A stretch of 64,000 nucleotides of DNA from Alkalibacterium sp034520745 (GCA_034520745.1 JAXHNF010000003.1:124001-188000); one strand, 5' to 3'. Shown: positions 50,891-61,310, counted from the first letter of the stretch. A program made the numbers and translations. Notes: a model not told the origin generated them from the sequence alone.

Positions 50891-53482
50891 CTAATCCTTT
50901 AGTTTCTGCTGCAGCTCATTCAGGATCTGAAGTGCATCCATCGGTGTCGTTGCCATGACATTCATTTTCTGAAGCTGTTCGATGACCGCTGTTTCATTTT
51001 TATCCAGCGGTTCGAATAAATCCAGCTGTTCCTGTTTTCCCGGATCAGCAGGCTTGCCGTTTTTCGGCTCTTCAAACAGATGCTCTTCTTTCTTTTCCAA
51101 ATCTTTTAAAATGCTTTCCGCTCGTTTCAGAAGCGGTGCGGGTAGTCCGGCCAGCTTGGCTACTTGAACACCGTAACTCTTGTCTGCCGGTCCAGGCAGC
51201 ATCTGGTGCAGAAAGACCAGATCCCTTCGTCTTCTACCGCTCCGACATGAATATTTTTCAAGTGGAGAAGGCGCTCATCCAGCACAGTCAGTTCATGGTA
51301 GTGCGTGGAAAATAATGTCTTGGCTCTGATTTTATCATGCACATACTCGATAATGGCTTCAGCTAAGGCCATTCCATCGTAAGTCGCTGTCCCTCTGCCT
51401 ATTTCATCGAACAGCAGCAGACTCTTTGGAGTCGCATTGGCCAGTGCCTGATTTGTCTCGTTCATCTCCACCATAAACGTACTCTGACCACCGATCAGAT
51501 CATCCATTGCACCGATCCGGGTATAGAGACGGTCAAACAGCGGAAGCACCGCTTTCTCTGCCGGAACAAAGCAGCCCATCTGCGCCATCACGACGGTAAG
51601 CGCCAGCTGACGCATGTGCGTCCTTTACCCGACATGTTGGGTCCGGTGATCAGCAGCACAGATGTCTCATCCACCAGCTCGACATCGTTGGGGACGTACG
51701 CCTGCTCGCCCATCACTTTTTCAACCACGGGATGTCTGCCTTTTGTGATCGACACATCCTGACTGTCCATCCTGAAGGCAGGCCTGACGTAATTGTACTC
51801 TTCGCTCACTGTCGCAAAACTCTGCAGGACATCGATTTTTGCTATCACTTTTGCCAAGCGCTGCAGACGCTCGATCTGTTCCTTGACCTGATCCCTTACA
51901 ACTGTAAACAATTCATACTCTAAACTTTTTGACTTCTCTTCAGCTTCCAGTATCAGTGATTCTTTTTCTTTCAATTCCGGCGTACTGTACCTCTCGGCAT
52001 TCGTCAGAGTCTGTTTTCTTTCGTAGCGGCCTTCCTCGAGCTTGGATACGTTGCCCTTGGAAACCTCGATATAATAACCGAATACCTTATTGAATCCGAT
52101 CTTCAGATTCCTGATCCCGGTCGCCGCCCGTTCTTTCTGTTCCAGTTCAGCCAGCCACTGCTTGCCGTTAGTCATCGCTTCTTTGTACTGATCCAGCTGC
52201 TGGTGATAGCCTGCCTTGATGATTTCACCCTCTGTGGTCGACAACGGCGGCTCTTTGACTATGGCAGTTTCGATCAGATCCTTGACGTCTTCGATGGGAT
52301 CCAGCTGGTTCAAATAACCGGACCAGTCATCTTCAGCGTTAAGCAGCTCAAGGATCTCTCGGATATAAGGAATCTGTTCAAGTGAGTGCTTCAGCTGCAC
52401 GAGGTCTCTCGCATTGACTGTCCCGAATGCTGTCCGTCCTGCCAGTCGTTCCAGATCGTAAACTTTTTTAAGGATTTCTTTCAGATCGTTTCTTTCAAAA
52501 AAGTGATTGAGCAGGCTTTCTACATAATTCATTCTTTCTTCGATTTCATTTTTCTGTATCAGCGGCTTATCCAACCATGCCTTCAGCATACGTCCGCCCA
52601 TGGCTGTTTTTGTCTCGTCAAGCAGCCACAATAATGTTCCTTTTTTGCTGCCGTCTCTCAGTGACGCCGCCAGTTCCAGATTTCTTCTGGCTTCCTGGCC
52701 AAAAATAAGAAACTGGTTCGTCTCATATTCTTCGATTTCCTGAAGATGATCCAGACCTCTCATCTGAGTTTCCGACAGATAAACAAGCAGTAAATCAATC
52801 ACGCGTTTTCAGTTCTGACTGTTCAAAAGCCTCCGTAAGATGTCTGAGATCATGCCTGAGCGGACTGATCGGAGGAATGAGAAACGGACATGTTCCATTT
52901 GTTTTTCAGAAGTTCCTGCAGTTCCAGAAATTCTCCCGGTTCAAAAACCACTTCCCTGCAGTTGAGAGACGTCAGCTCATTGACGGCTGCATCCGTATCC
53001 GTGACACGTGTGACTTTCATTTCACCAGTCGTCAGATCGGCGAGAGCAATACCGATGATCTGTTCCAGCTGCATCACTGAAGCGATATAGTTGTTTTCTT
53101 TTGCATCAACCGTTTTAGACTGCATCACGGTACCCGGTGTGACGACCTGGACCACTTCCCGCCTGACCATCCCTTTGCTTTCCTTGGGATCTTCCATTTG
53201 TTCGCATATGGCCACTTTATAGCCCATGCCGATCAGTGTATCGATATAACCTTTAGCCGAATGATGCGGAACACCACACATCGGTATCTGTTCTTCTGCT
53301 TTCTTGTTTCTGCTGGTCAACGTCAACTCCAGCAGGCGAGATACTTCTACAGCATCTTCAAAGAACAGTTCATAAAAATCACCCATTCGGTAGAATAGAT
53401 ACGCCTGCGGATATTTCTTTTTAATTTCAAGATACTGCTGCATCATTGGTGTCTGTTTTGTTTTTTGCGGCATTTCCATCAC
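50891..53482 (-). CDS. mutS: DNA mismatch repair protein MutS, about three frameshifts
   Basis: Mismatch sensor, about 863 residues. N-terminal YRMGDFYELFFEDA holds the mismatch-probing F-x-E. ATPase: ITGPNMSGK (Walker A), LLFDEIGRGTATYDG (Walker B/signature), FSTHYHELT. Breaks near 52830, 51620 and 51190. Start uncertain: GTG 53482, ATG 53479 or ATG 53473 (MPQKTKQTPMM); the ribosome site is weak for all. Upstream of mutL in one transcript, 21 bases after ymdB. Confidence 0.95.
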
Positions 53483-53503
53483 TCTCTCGTAAAGTTCTTA
53501 GAC

Positions 53504-54310
53504 TTATAGTTCAAACAATGACATATCATCGTCGATGCGTATCGGCTTGATTTTTCTGGCTTTTCCTGTTTTATCGTCAATGTCTATAAAGCAGGCATTC
53601 AGCCTACTTCTCCCTTTTTCAGGCACTTCGAATCTCTGAGGCATCTGGGTCGTAAACTTATGTAATATCGGTTCTTTCTTCATCCCCAATATTCCATCGT
53701 AAAACCCTGTCATTCCGACGTCTGTCTGATACGCTGTCCCGCCAGGCAGAATGCGCGCATCATTCGTCTGGACATGCGTATGCGTGCCGACAACGGCAGA
53801 AACTTTCCCGTCCATGAACCAGCCCATCGCTTCTTTTTCACTCGTTGCTTCAGCATGGAAATCGATAAAGATATGTGCCGTACGCTTGGACGCTTCCTCC
53901 ACCAGGCTCTCACCGACCCGAAACGGATCTTCATAATCACCCATAAACGAACGCCCGTGCAGATTGATCACTGCGAGTTCCAGCTGGTTGATTTTGATAT
54001 AGGCTATCCCCCGGCCGGGTACAGCAGCCGCTTCAGGGTAATTAGCCGGGCGGATCAGTTTTTTCGCACCGTCAATAAAATCAAAAATCTCCCGCTTGTC
54101 CCACGTGTGATTGCCCATCGTGATCAGATCCACTCCGGCCTGCAAAAGCTCCTTGTAAATTTTTTCTGTGATCCCCCGGCCATCAGCCGCATTTTCACCG
54201 TTGGCAATGGTTGCCTGCGGTTTATATTTATCCTTTAGTTTAGGGAGCCATTCACTAAGCTTCTCTCTTCCCAGAGGGCCGACGATATCTCCAATAAATA
54301 ACAGTTTCAT
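53504..54310 (-). CDS. ymdB: YmdB-family metallophosphoesterase
   Basis: 268 residues, TIGR00282 family. Hydrolyses cyclic nucleotides and affects biofilm/motility decisions in B. subtilis. Metal motifs LLFIGDIVGPLGRE, ANGENAADG, TMGNHTWD, IFIDFHAEATSE and VVGTHTHVQT. Intact. It has its own promoter and is followed by mutSL. In Bacillus it sits directly after rny; here the two are separated by the repeat array. Confidence 0.94.
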   Translation of the reverse strand: MKLLFIGDIVGPLGREKLSEWLPKLKDKYKPQATIANGENAADGRGITEKIYKELLQAGVDLITMGNHTWDKREIFDFIDGAKKLIRPANYPEAAAVPGRGIAYIKINQLELAVINLHGRSFMGDYEDPFRVGESLVEEASKRTAHIFIDFHAEATSEKEAMGWFMDGKVSAVVGTHTHVQTNDARILPGGTAYQTDVGMTGFYDGILGMKKEPILHKFTTQMPQRFEVPEKGRSRLNACFIDIDDKTGKARKIKPIRIDDDMSLFEL

Positions 54311-54340
54311 ATATATTCCTCATTTCTAGTCACTAACCCT

Positions 54341-54370
54341 ATTTTACCAGTTTTAAGTCGTGAAAATCAA
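54341..54370 (-). promoter_or_regulatory. Promoter for ymdB
   Basis: Minus strand -35 TTGATT (54370-54365) and -10 TAAAAT (54346-54341), spacer 18 bases, about 30 bases upstream of the start codon. Confidence 0.6.
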
Positions 54371-54389
54371 AATAGTCTGAAAAATCGGG

Positions 54390-54408
54390 CTATTGATATA
54401 GTCAATAG
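54390..54408. promoter_or_regulatory. Inverted repeat upstream of the ymdB promoter
   Basis: CTATTGA and TCAATAG, perfect 7-bp arms with a 5-base spacer (TATAG), 20 bases upstream of the -35. Possible operator or small hairpin. Confidence 0.3.
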
Positions 54409-54519
54409 AGATAAATTTAACAGGGTCAAATTTTTCCTTTATAAAGGGTAGGTGCTAGTTGAGGGAATCAAGGCTTGTCGAATATCATTGGTGTTTTCTG
54501 GATGCATGTTTATTTTAAA

Positions 54520-54920
54520 ATGGTCGACTCAAGTATGGCCTGTCTTACGGGTTGGCCATTTCGGTCGAAAAATGGTCAACTCATGCACGCCCTTGTCTCT
54601 CCGGTCGGCCATTTTCGTCGGGGAATGGCCGACTCATGACCTTCTCTCTTGCCATTAATGCCGTTCGGCTTAAATGGTCGACCCAAGCATGGCTTCTCTC
54701 TCGGGTTGACCTTTTGCACCGAAAAACGGTCGACCTACTCTCTGCTTCTCTCGCCAGTTGACCATTTCGACTCTAAAATGGTCGACTCGTTAAGAACTTG
54801 ACCGGTGTCATCGGGTCTGGTCATCTCGGTCGAAAAATGGTCGACTCATTCATTGCTTATCTCACGGGTTGATCATCCAGACAAGAAAACAGTCGGCTCA
54901 GGAAGTATCTCCTCACCGAA
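54520..54920. repeat. Degenerate 52-bp tandem repeat array with hairpin-forming junctions
   Basis: The unit start ATGGTCGACTC (or a close variant) recurs at 54520, 54572, 54625, 54674, 54726, 54778, 54837 and 54889, i.e. spacings 52, 53, 49, 52, 52, 59 and 52. Each unit runs GGTCGACTCA, a variable C/T-rich middle (GCTTCTCTCTCGG), then GTTGACCATTTCGGTCG. The end of one unit pairs with the start of the next (GTTGACCATT with AATGGTCGAC) around a loop of about ten bases. Copies diverge at both ends, and the last is badly decayed. It fills most of the 746-base gap between rny and ymdB. No protein is convincingly encoded. Confidence 0.9.
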
Positions 54921-54997
54921 TTAGTCAGAACTCTTCTAGTTAGGTAATCTGTTTAGGAACTCGTAAAAATACTCTGCATTGAGCTGTACAAAAAACT

Positions 54998-55046
54998 ACA
55001 AAAAGAAGACCAGTCAGGAAGTGTGAACTTCAATGACTGGTCTTAC
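54998..55046 (-). terminator. Terminator downstream of rny
   Basis: Minus strand AAGACCAGTCA / TGACTGGTCTT with a 15-base loop, followed by CTTTTTG. It separates rny transcription from the repeat array. Confidence 0.88.
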
Positions 55047-55056
55047 CTATAAACTT

Positions 55057-56619
55057 TTATTTAGCGTATTCGATTGCTCTCGTTTCGCGTATAACCGTTA
55101 CTTTAATATGTCCAGGATAGTCCATATCATCTTCGATTTGTTTACGAACATCTCTAGCTAACTTGGATGCCATGCTGTCATCCAATTCATCTGGTTTGAC
55201 GATGATTCTCACTTCTCGTCCAGCTTGAATCGCATAACTTTCTCTTGACACCTTTGAAGCTATTTGAGATTCTCTCTAGATTTTCAAGTCGTTGTAGATA
55301 ATGCTCTAAGGATTCACTTCTCGCTCCCGGTCTTGCAGCAGAAAATGGAATCTGCCGATTCGACTAAGACAGCAATGACTGAAGTTGCATCAACATCACC
55401 ATGGTGAGATGCAATCGCATTAATAACTGTTTCATTTTCTTGGTATTTCATTGCTATTTGTGCGCCGATTTCAACGTGCGAGCCTTCCACTTCACTATCT
55501 AAGGCCTTGCCTATATCGTGAAGCAGTCCGGCACGTTTTGCCAGTTGAACATCTTCGCCTAGCTCCGCAGCCATTACACCAGCAAGTTTTGCGACCTCAA
55601 TTGAATGATTCAATACATTCTGACCATAACTTGTTCTAAAGTGCAAACGTCCGATAATTTTCATTAAATCAGGATGGATCGAATGAATACCCAGTTCAAA
55701 CATGGCTTCTTCACCAATTTCTCTGATTCGCTCGTCCATTTCTTTACGAGATTTTTCTACAGCTTCTTCAATACGACCTGGATGAATGCGGCCATCTGAA
55801 ATAAGTTTCTCCAGTGCCATTTTAGCTACTTCTCTTCTAATTGGATCATATCCGCTTAGAACTACAGCTTCAGGTGTATCATCAATGATCAGGTCCATAC
55901 CGGTAAGACTTTCTAACGTCCGGATATTTCGCCCTTCACGACCGATAATACGTCCTTTCATGTCATCATTCGGTAAATTGATCACGCTGACAGTCGACTC
56001 AGTGACCTGGTCTGCAGCACAACGCTGGATTGCTTGAACGACAATGTTTTTCGCTTTTTTATCAGCTTCAACTTTTGCCTGATCCTCATAACGTTTTACC
56101 ATAATGGCCGTTTCACGAGTCAGCTCTTGTTCTGCCTGTTTTAATACAACCGATTTCGCCTCTTCTTCAGACAAGCCTGCAATCGATAGAAGTTTTTCGT
56201 TCTGTTCTTCTAAAACGTCTTTTGCAGTTTGTTCCAGCTCTTCCACTTTTTTCTGACGAGCAGATAGTTTATCTTCTCTGCTTTGAAGTGAACTTTCTCT
56301 TTTATCTATAGTGTTCTCTTTACGCTCCATGTTATCTTCACGTTGCGCAATTCTGATTTTCTTGTCGAGACACTTCAGATCGGCGTTCTTTTAGCTCCCA
56401 CTCTATTTCCGTTCGATAAGAATGGATTTCTTCCTTTGCCTCCAGCAACGCTTCCTTTTTCAAAGTTTCAGCTTCTTTATTTGCGTCGTCAATAATGTTT
56501 TCAGCTGTCTGTTTGGAATTAGCTAATCTTTTTTCAAAACTTTGTTTCGTAAAATAAGCTCCTGCGACTAAACCAATAATTAAAGTAACGATAGCGGCGG
56601 CTATTGAAAGTATTTCCAT
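55057..56619 (-). CDS. rny: Ribonuclease Y, two or more frameshifts
   Basis: Membrane-anchored endoribonuclease starting mRNA decay. N-terminal helix (IAAAIVTLIIGLVAGAYF), long coiled coil, KH domain with IIGREGRNIRTLESLTG, HD domain with VLNHSIEVAKLAGVMAAEL and LLHDIGKALD, ASHHGD. Breaks near 56335 and near 55310, where DSI is followed in another frame by SAARPGARSESLEHYLQRLEN. About 520 residues, the usual length. Confidence 0.96.
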
Positions 56620-56755
56620 CTAATCACCTCCGTATCATTATTTAGTTGTTCATGCAATAAAAAATAATCAGATATTCCATAAACTGATAATATCATATTT
56701 AAGTTATAGTACACGATGACGTTGACTTTATAAAATAAAGCAACATACTACTCTA

Positions 56756-56784
56756 ATTTTATAGTTCTTTAGGTGTTCTGTCAA
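56756..56784 (-). promoter_or_regulatory. Promoter for rny
   Basis: Minus strand perfect -35 TTGACA (56784-56779) and -10 TAAAAT (56761-56756) with 17-base spacer; leader of about 130 bases. The remaining part of the gap to recA holds only the recA terminator. Confidence 0.75.
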
Positions 56785-56847
56785 CATTGTTTTTCCTGAG
56801 AGCGCTTTTTGCTTCATATGGATCCTGAAATTTAACATTCTGAGAAA

Positions 56848-56897
56848 AAAAACGGAAATCCGACTTCTTGAATATCAAGAGATAGATTTCCGATCTT
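56848..56897 (-). terminator. Terminator downstream of recA
   Basis: Minus strand CGGAAATC...GGATTTCCG, extended by inner pairing CTTGATATTCAAG, followed by eight T. Confidence 0.85.
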
Positions 56898-56910
56898 ACT
56901 GAAAGATGCG

Positions 56911-57967
56911 TCAGTCTACTTTCAACGTTTCTACATCTTCTTCTTTTTCTTTTTCTTCTTCTACCACAGGAATCTCATTCGCCGATGCCATAAGCGGTTC
57001 TGACTTTATTTTCAATTTCTATTCTAAGGTCAGGGTGGTCCTTGAGGTACTGCTTGGCATTCTCTCTACCCTGTCCGATTCTTTCATCGCCATAAGAATA
57101 CCATGCACCCGCTTTAGTTATAATGTCAACGTCTGAACCCATGTCGACAATTTCTCCGATTTGAGAAATCCCTTCACCATACATGATATCTACCATTGCG
57201 ATCTTGAACGGAGGAGCGATTTTGTTTTTCACTACTTTGATTTTAGTCCGATTCCCTGTCATATCCGAACCTGACTTGATGGATTCACCGCGTCTGACTT
57301 CCAGACGTACAGTTGAGTAAAATTTCAGTGCGCGTCCACCCGGCGTAGTTTCCGGGTTACCAAACATCACGCCGACCTTTTCACGGATCTGATTGATGAA
57401 CAACGCGATCGTTTTGGTTTTATTGATAGACCCCGATAATTTACGCAGGGCCTGAGACATCAGACGAGCCTGCAGTCCAATGTGAGTATCGCCCATCTCG
57501 CCGTCGATCTCAGCTCTAGGAACTAAAGCAGCTACCGAGTCAATAACAACGATATCCACTGCTCCACTTGATACCAGTGCATCTGCGATTTCCAGAGCCT
57601 GTTCACCTGTGTCGGGTTGAGATAAGAGCAATTCATCAATGTCGACTCCTAATGCCGTTGCATATTTAGGATCCAATGCATGTTCGGCATCGATAAATGC
57701 GGCAATACCGCCATTAGCCTGTACAGAGGCAATAGCATGAAGAGAGACTGTTGTCTTACCGGAACTCTCAGGGCCGTATACTTCGATTATTCTTCCACGT
57801 GGATATCCGCCTATGCCAAGAGCCACATCAAGTGCCAGAGAGCCACTCGACACACTTTTGATTTGTGTATCGACTTTTTCTCCCATTTTCATAATAGAGC
57901 CTTTACCGTATGCTTTTTCAATTTTTTTTAGTGCTGTTTCCAATGCTTTTGCGCGATCATCTGCCAT
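56911..57967 (-). CDS. recA: Recombinase RecA, frameshift in C-terminal tail
   Basis: Strand-exchange protein and LexA co-protease. Walker A EVYGPESSGKTTVSLH, IDAEHALDPKYA, Walker B VVIDSVAALVPRAE, L2 loop FGNPETTPGGRALKFYSTVR. The open frame ends after TAYGIGE; removing one G near 56990 gives YASANEIPVVEEEKEKEED and an acidic tail ending LKVD at 56911. About 351 residues. LexA-like box and promoter upstream. Confidence 0.97.
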
Positions 57968-58027
57968 TAATTTTCCTCCTACGATTGTTCATATCTGATA
58001 CGAGTATTTAAGTTCTTCACTCTCTAT

Positions 58028-58078
58028 ATTTTAAGCTTCCACCGTAAAAAAATCAAGTGTTTTTCGAACATTTATTCG
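58028..58078 (-). promoter_or_regulatory. recA promoter with LexA (SOS) box
   Basis: Minus strand -35 TTGATT (58056-58051), -10 TAAAAT (58033-58028), spacer 17. Eight bases upstream, at 58078-58065, is CGAATAAATGTTCG, which differs at two positions from the Bacillus SOS box CGAACATATGTTCG and keeps both outer arms. It also overlaps the end of the cinA region by only two bases of gap. Confidence 0.75.
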
Positions 58079-58080
58079 CT

Positions 58081-59359
58081 TTATCCTTTTTCATCAAAAA
58101 ATATTCTATTTTCGACCGGCTCTTCCAACAACAGACGTCTGACTAGTTCATGTGCATTCAACACAGCTAAACGCCTATTCTTATTCCGTTTGTAACCAAA
58201 ATGAAAATGTTTAGCAAAAGGGGGCTGGTCTTTGTACGAAACCCCGATCCACACTGTTCCTGGGATCTGGTCTTCCAGAGATCCTGGACCGGCCACACCA
58301 GTCAGTCCCACACCGATGTCGGCACCAAACATGTCTCGTGACTTCTCCGCCATTTCTATCGCACATTCCGGACTGACGACACCAAATTTATTTAGTGTCG
58401 CTTCGCTGACGTGTAGTACATCCCTTTTTGTATCAGTACTGTAGGTCACTACGCCCCCTTCAAGCACCGTACCCGCAGATTTATCTGATGTGATCGAACT
58501 TAAAAAAGCTCCGCCGGTCAGACTTTCTGCCGGCTGTGATCGTAAAATGATTTTCCAGGAGCAGATCTCTCACCACTTCTTCAAGTCTCTTTTCACCATA
58601 TCCGAAAAAGTAATCTGACACGTCTTTTAGAATCTCTGATTCGATTTTATCTATTTCCCGGTTCCCGATTTCTTCTGTTTCTTCTCTTGCAGTAATCCTC
58701 ACTGTGATTTCTCCTTCATCAGCATACACGGCAATCGTGGGATTTGTCTGCTCTCTGATCGTCTTTTCGATTTTCTTGGCCAGCTGCGCTTCTGTGATAC
58801 CGAAAAATCTTAGAACACGTGAGACGAGGACCTGATCATCCAGGAGCCTCTCACTTAATTCGGGAATCAGATGATTCAGTACCATAGGTTCGAATTCATC
58901 CGGCGGTCCCGGCAGAAGAACATAGTGATGCTCACCGTAGTCCATTATCATCCCTATGGCTAAGCCGGTATCATTTTTCAAGGGTTTTGCTCCGGCGAGC
59001 ATTAGAGCTTGAAGCTGATTATTTTCGGGCATTTCAAAATCCGAATTTTTGTGATACGTAATGATTTTATCTTCTGTTTCTTCGTGCAGGATCAGTTCTG
59101 TATCAAGGTAATCTGATAGTGTCTGTTTTGTGATGTCATCCTCTGTCGGACCTAATCCTCCAGAGAGAAGAATCAGTTCCGCGCGGGACTCGGCATTTTT
59201 GACAGCTTCTTTCAGACGGTCCGGATTATCTCCTACTGTTATGTGATGGTATACTTCGATTCCTAAAGCGGCTAATTTCCTGGATACAAAAGCCGCATTG
59301 GTGTTTACCACTTGTCCGAGTAAAAGTTCTGTTCCGATAGAAATGATTTCAGCTCGCAC
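58081..59359 (-). CDS. cinA: CinA-like nicotinamide-nucleotide amidase/competence-damage protein, one frameshift
   Basis: About 425 residues. MoCF-like N-terminal domain (IISIGTELLLGQVVNTNA, LSGGLGPTEDDITK, VLLPGPPDEFEPM) and C-terminal deamidase domain (AESLTGG, GLTGVAGPG, VWIGV). The start is GTG at 59359 after AGGAGG. The frame breaks near 58530 between TITA and AESLTGG. Lies just before recA as in many competent Firmicutes; the C-terminal domain recycles NMN. Confidence 0.93.
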
Positions 59360-59455
59360 TGCAATTCCTCCTAATATAAATATTACCCAGTTAATTAATT
59401 TCTCACTTTTTATTTTATCACAGGTCTGTATTTTTTTCGGGACATAGCTACAGAC

Positions 59456-59500
59456 AGAAAAAAAGCTCAAGAAGGAATGAATCAGCTTCTTAAGCTTCTC
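59456..59500 (-). terminator. Terminator downstream of pgsA
   Basis: Minus strand AAGCTTAAGAAG / CTTCTTGAGCTT (one mismatch) followed by seven T, directly after the pgsA stop. Confidence 0.85.
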
Positions 59501-59503
59501 TTA

Positions 59504-60091
59504 TCAGCTTGAAAATGTACCTTTAAAAACAGATCGTGCTTCATAGAAGTAAAGTATACCTGAATAAATAGTGAAAACCAGGCAGACATACAGCAGTATG
59601 GTTCCTACTGGTATTCCGGTAAATGCGAAGGGAAAATCATCCACGAACAGAAAAATGATTGCCAGCATTTGAGTGTTTGTTTTGATTTTTCCAGGCCAGC
59701 CGGCAGCCATGACCTGTCCCCTTGTTCCACAAGCGGCAGTCTCAGACCAGTCACAGCCAGTTCACGGGAAACAATGATGCGCAACGATCCATGCAGGAGC
59801 CAGAGACAGCTCGATCAGAAAGACAAGTGCTGTCATGACCAGCATTTTGTCTGCCAGGGGATCTGCGAATTTCCCGAAATTTGAAACGATATCCATCTTT
59901 CTGGCCAAGTATCCATCCAGCCAGTCCGTAAAACTGGCGACAGAGAAAACAAGTGCCGCAACTAAAAGCTGAATTTCAATCGTTGATCCCAGTATATCTA
60001 TGGTTCCCCAATTAAACGGAAAAACCAATATGAGAATGAAAATAGGAATTAAAAAAATGCGGAACAGCGTTATTTTGTTCGGTAAATTCAA
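59504..60091 (-). CDS. pgsA: Phosphatidylglycerophosphate synthase, frameshifts
   Basis: Integral membrane CDP-alcohol phosphotransferase making PGP from CDP-diacylglycerol. The signature DGYLARKMDIVSNFGKFADP (D-G-x2-A-R-x8-G-x3-D) is complete and continues LADK. Breaks near 59770 and near 59710; between them SRELAVTGLRLPLVEQG is readable. Hydrophobic helices LFRIFLIPIFILILVF and TGIPVGTILLYVCLVF. About 195 residues. Between rodZ and cinA, standard order. Confidence 0.93.
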
Positions 60092-60113
60092 ATTAAACCC
60101 TCCTGATTCCTTA

Positions 60114-60153
60114 AAAATAGACCAGATGTCAAATCAATAAACACTGGTCTAAA
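60114..60153 (-). terminator. Terminator between rodZ and pgsA
   Basis: Minus strand TAGACCAG / CTGGTCTA with a loop of about 17 bases, followed by TTTTTAAGG. Partial read-through into pgsA is likely. Confidence 0.7.
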
Positions 60154-60163
60154 TATATCTGTG

Positions 60164-61075
60164 TTATTCAAATTCTATTGTAACTTCCTGTCTGACTGCC
60201 TCAGTTTCTGATGTATTATAAGGCAGATCTTGTCCGTTCAGTTCAACAGTCGTTACTGAAGAGTTACCGATCACCATTAAGACTTCAGCTGCGGTGTCAT
60301 CAAATTCGGCCATCAGTGTCTCGCCATCATTGATCAGACCCTGTGTCGTTTCACCATCAACGGTTATACTAGACCAGGACTGTCCACCTTCAGCTGTCAA
60401 AACTACTGTCTGTTCAGAAGGATGGGTGCCAGATACAGTATATGTCGTAGAAGATTCTGTACTGCTCACTTCAGTCAGCGTCTGTTCCAGATTTTCTTCG
60501 ACTTCTTCTTCAAGATCTTCTTCACCTACGGCTTCTTCATCTTCAGCCTGTTCGTCAGCTGCTTCTGAGTTTTCCGATTCTTCTTCTGACTCACTCGGTG
60601 CTTCTTCATTATCATCTACTTCAATAACAGCCGGAGACTCATCTTCATTGATAAAAGAGTCAAAACTGGAATCTTCCCCGGAAGTCATTGCCAGATATAT
60701 GGCAAAGATGATAGCGATAACCAGCAGTATGATGAGGAGCGTCGGCATACTGTCTCTTAGCGTAGCCATCAATCCGCTGTTTTTACTTTTTGACCTCGTC
60801 TGAGTTTTCTGTACATTTTTTGTGTAATGATGAGGCTGTGTTTGAGGCAGTGCATCCATGTGTTCCTGAATCAAATCTTCACCATTTAAACCGACAGAAT
60901 CTGCATACTGCTTAATAAACGCGCGTGCATAAAAGTTCCCCGGTAAGACCTCAAGATTGCCCTCTTCCACTGCAATCAAATATCTTTTTTGAATTTTAGT
61001 TATTTGTTGTAAATCGTCTAAAGTGTAGCCCTTGGCTTTTCTTGCTTCTTTAAGTTTTTCTCCTATTTCGTACAA
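60164..61075 (-). CDS. rodZ: RodZ-like HTH membrane protein (YmfM)
   Basis: 303 residues. N-terminal helix-turn-helix (IGEKLKEARKAKGYTLDDLQ), basic juxtamembrane segment, one transmembrane helix (LLIILLVIAIIFAIYLAM, about residues 112-129), a long very acidic spacer of about 60 residues, then a C-terminal DUF4115 beta domain. Links MreB to the envelope in rods; many Lactobacillales keep it. The start is TTG at 61075 with AGGTAGGTGA. Intact. A perfect 16-bp palindrome lies just upstream. Confidence 0.9.
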   Translation of the reverse strand: MYEIGEKLKEARKAKGYTLDDLQQITKIQKRYLIAVEEGNLEVLPGNFYARAFIKQYADSVGLNGEDLIQEHMDALPQTQPHHYTKNVQKTQTRSKSKNSGLMATLRDSMPTLLIILLVIAIIFAIYLAMTSGEDSSFDSFINEDESPAVIEVDDNEEAPSESEEESENSEAADEQAEDEEAVGEEDLEEEVEENLEQTLTEVSSTESSTTYTVSGTHPSEQTVVLTAEGGQSWSSITVDGETTQGLINDGETLMAEFDDTAAEVLMVIGNSSVTTVELNGQDLPYNTSETEAVRQEVTIEFE

Positions 61076-61096
61076 TCGATTTCACCTACCTAGCAT

Positions 61097-61112
61097 ATTT
61101 CGTTAACGAAAT
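61097..61112. promoter_or_regulatory. Perfect 16-bp palindrome upstream of rodZ
   Basis: ATTTCGTTAACGAAAT, 22 bases before the rodZ start. No T-run, so not a terminator; could be an operator or translation-controlling hairpin. The rest of the 235-base gap to ymfH is A/T-rich with no other supported feature. Confidence 0.4.
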
Positions 61113-61310
61113 GGTTTGTTCGAGCAGTAAACGTTTTGATAATGATTTTTGCTGATGCAAATAATCTCTATCTTTAAAAGTATACCACACGAAATAAAGT
61201 GAGTATAGAGTATCCACAGGATTATCATTAAAGGTTTTTTGTTTTATTCACAATTATTATATATAATTTGAACATGAATCAGTGAACTGTTTTTCTGCTG
61301 CCGATCTGTT

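Noticed and set aside
54452..54761. Plus-strand open frames with repeated KWSTQ/KWSTH segments inside the 52-bp array
   Set aside because: They merely translate the repeat. The period of 52 is not a multiple of three, so the frame changes between copies, and no ribosome site or homologous protein fold is apparent.
54520..54920. CRISPR array
   Set aside because: Repeats are degenerate along the whole unit, there are no identical repeats with unique spacers, and no cas genes are nearby.
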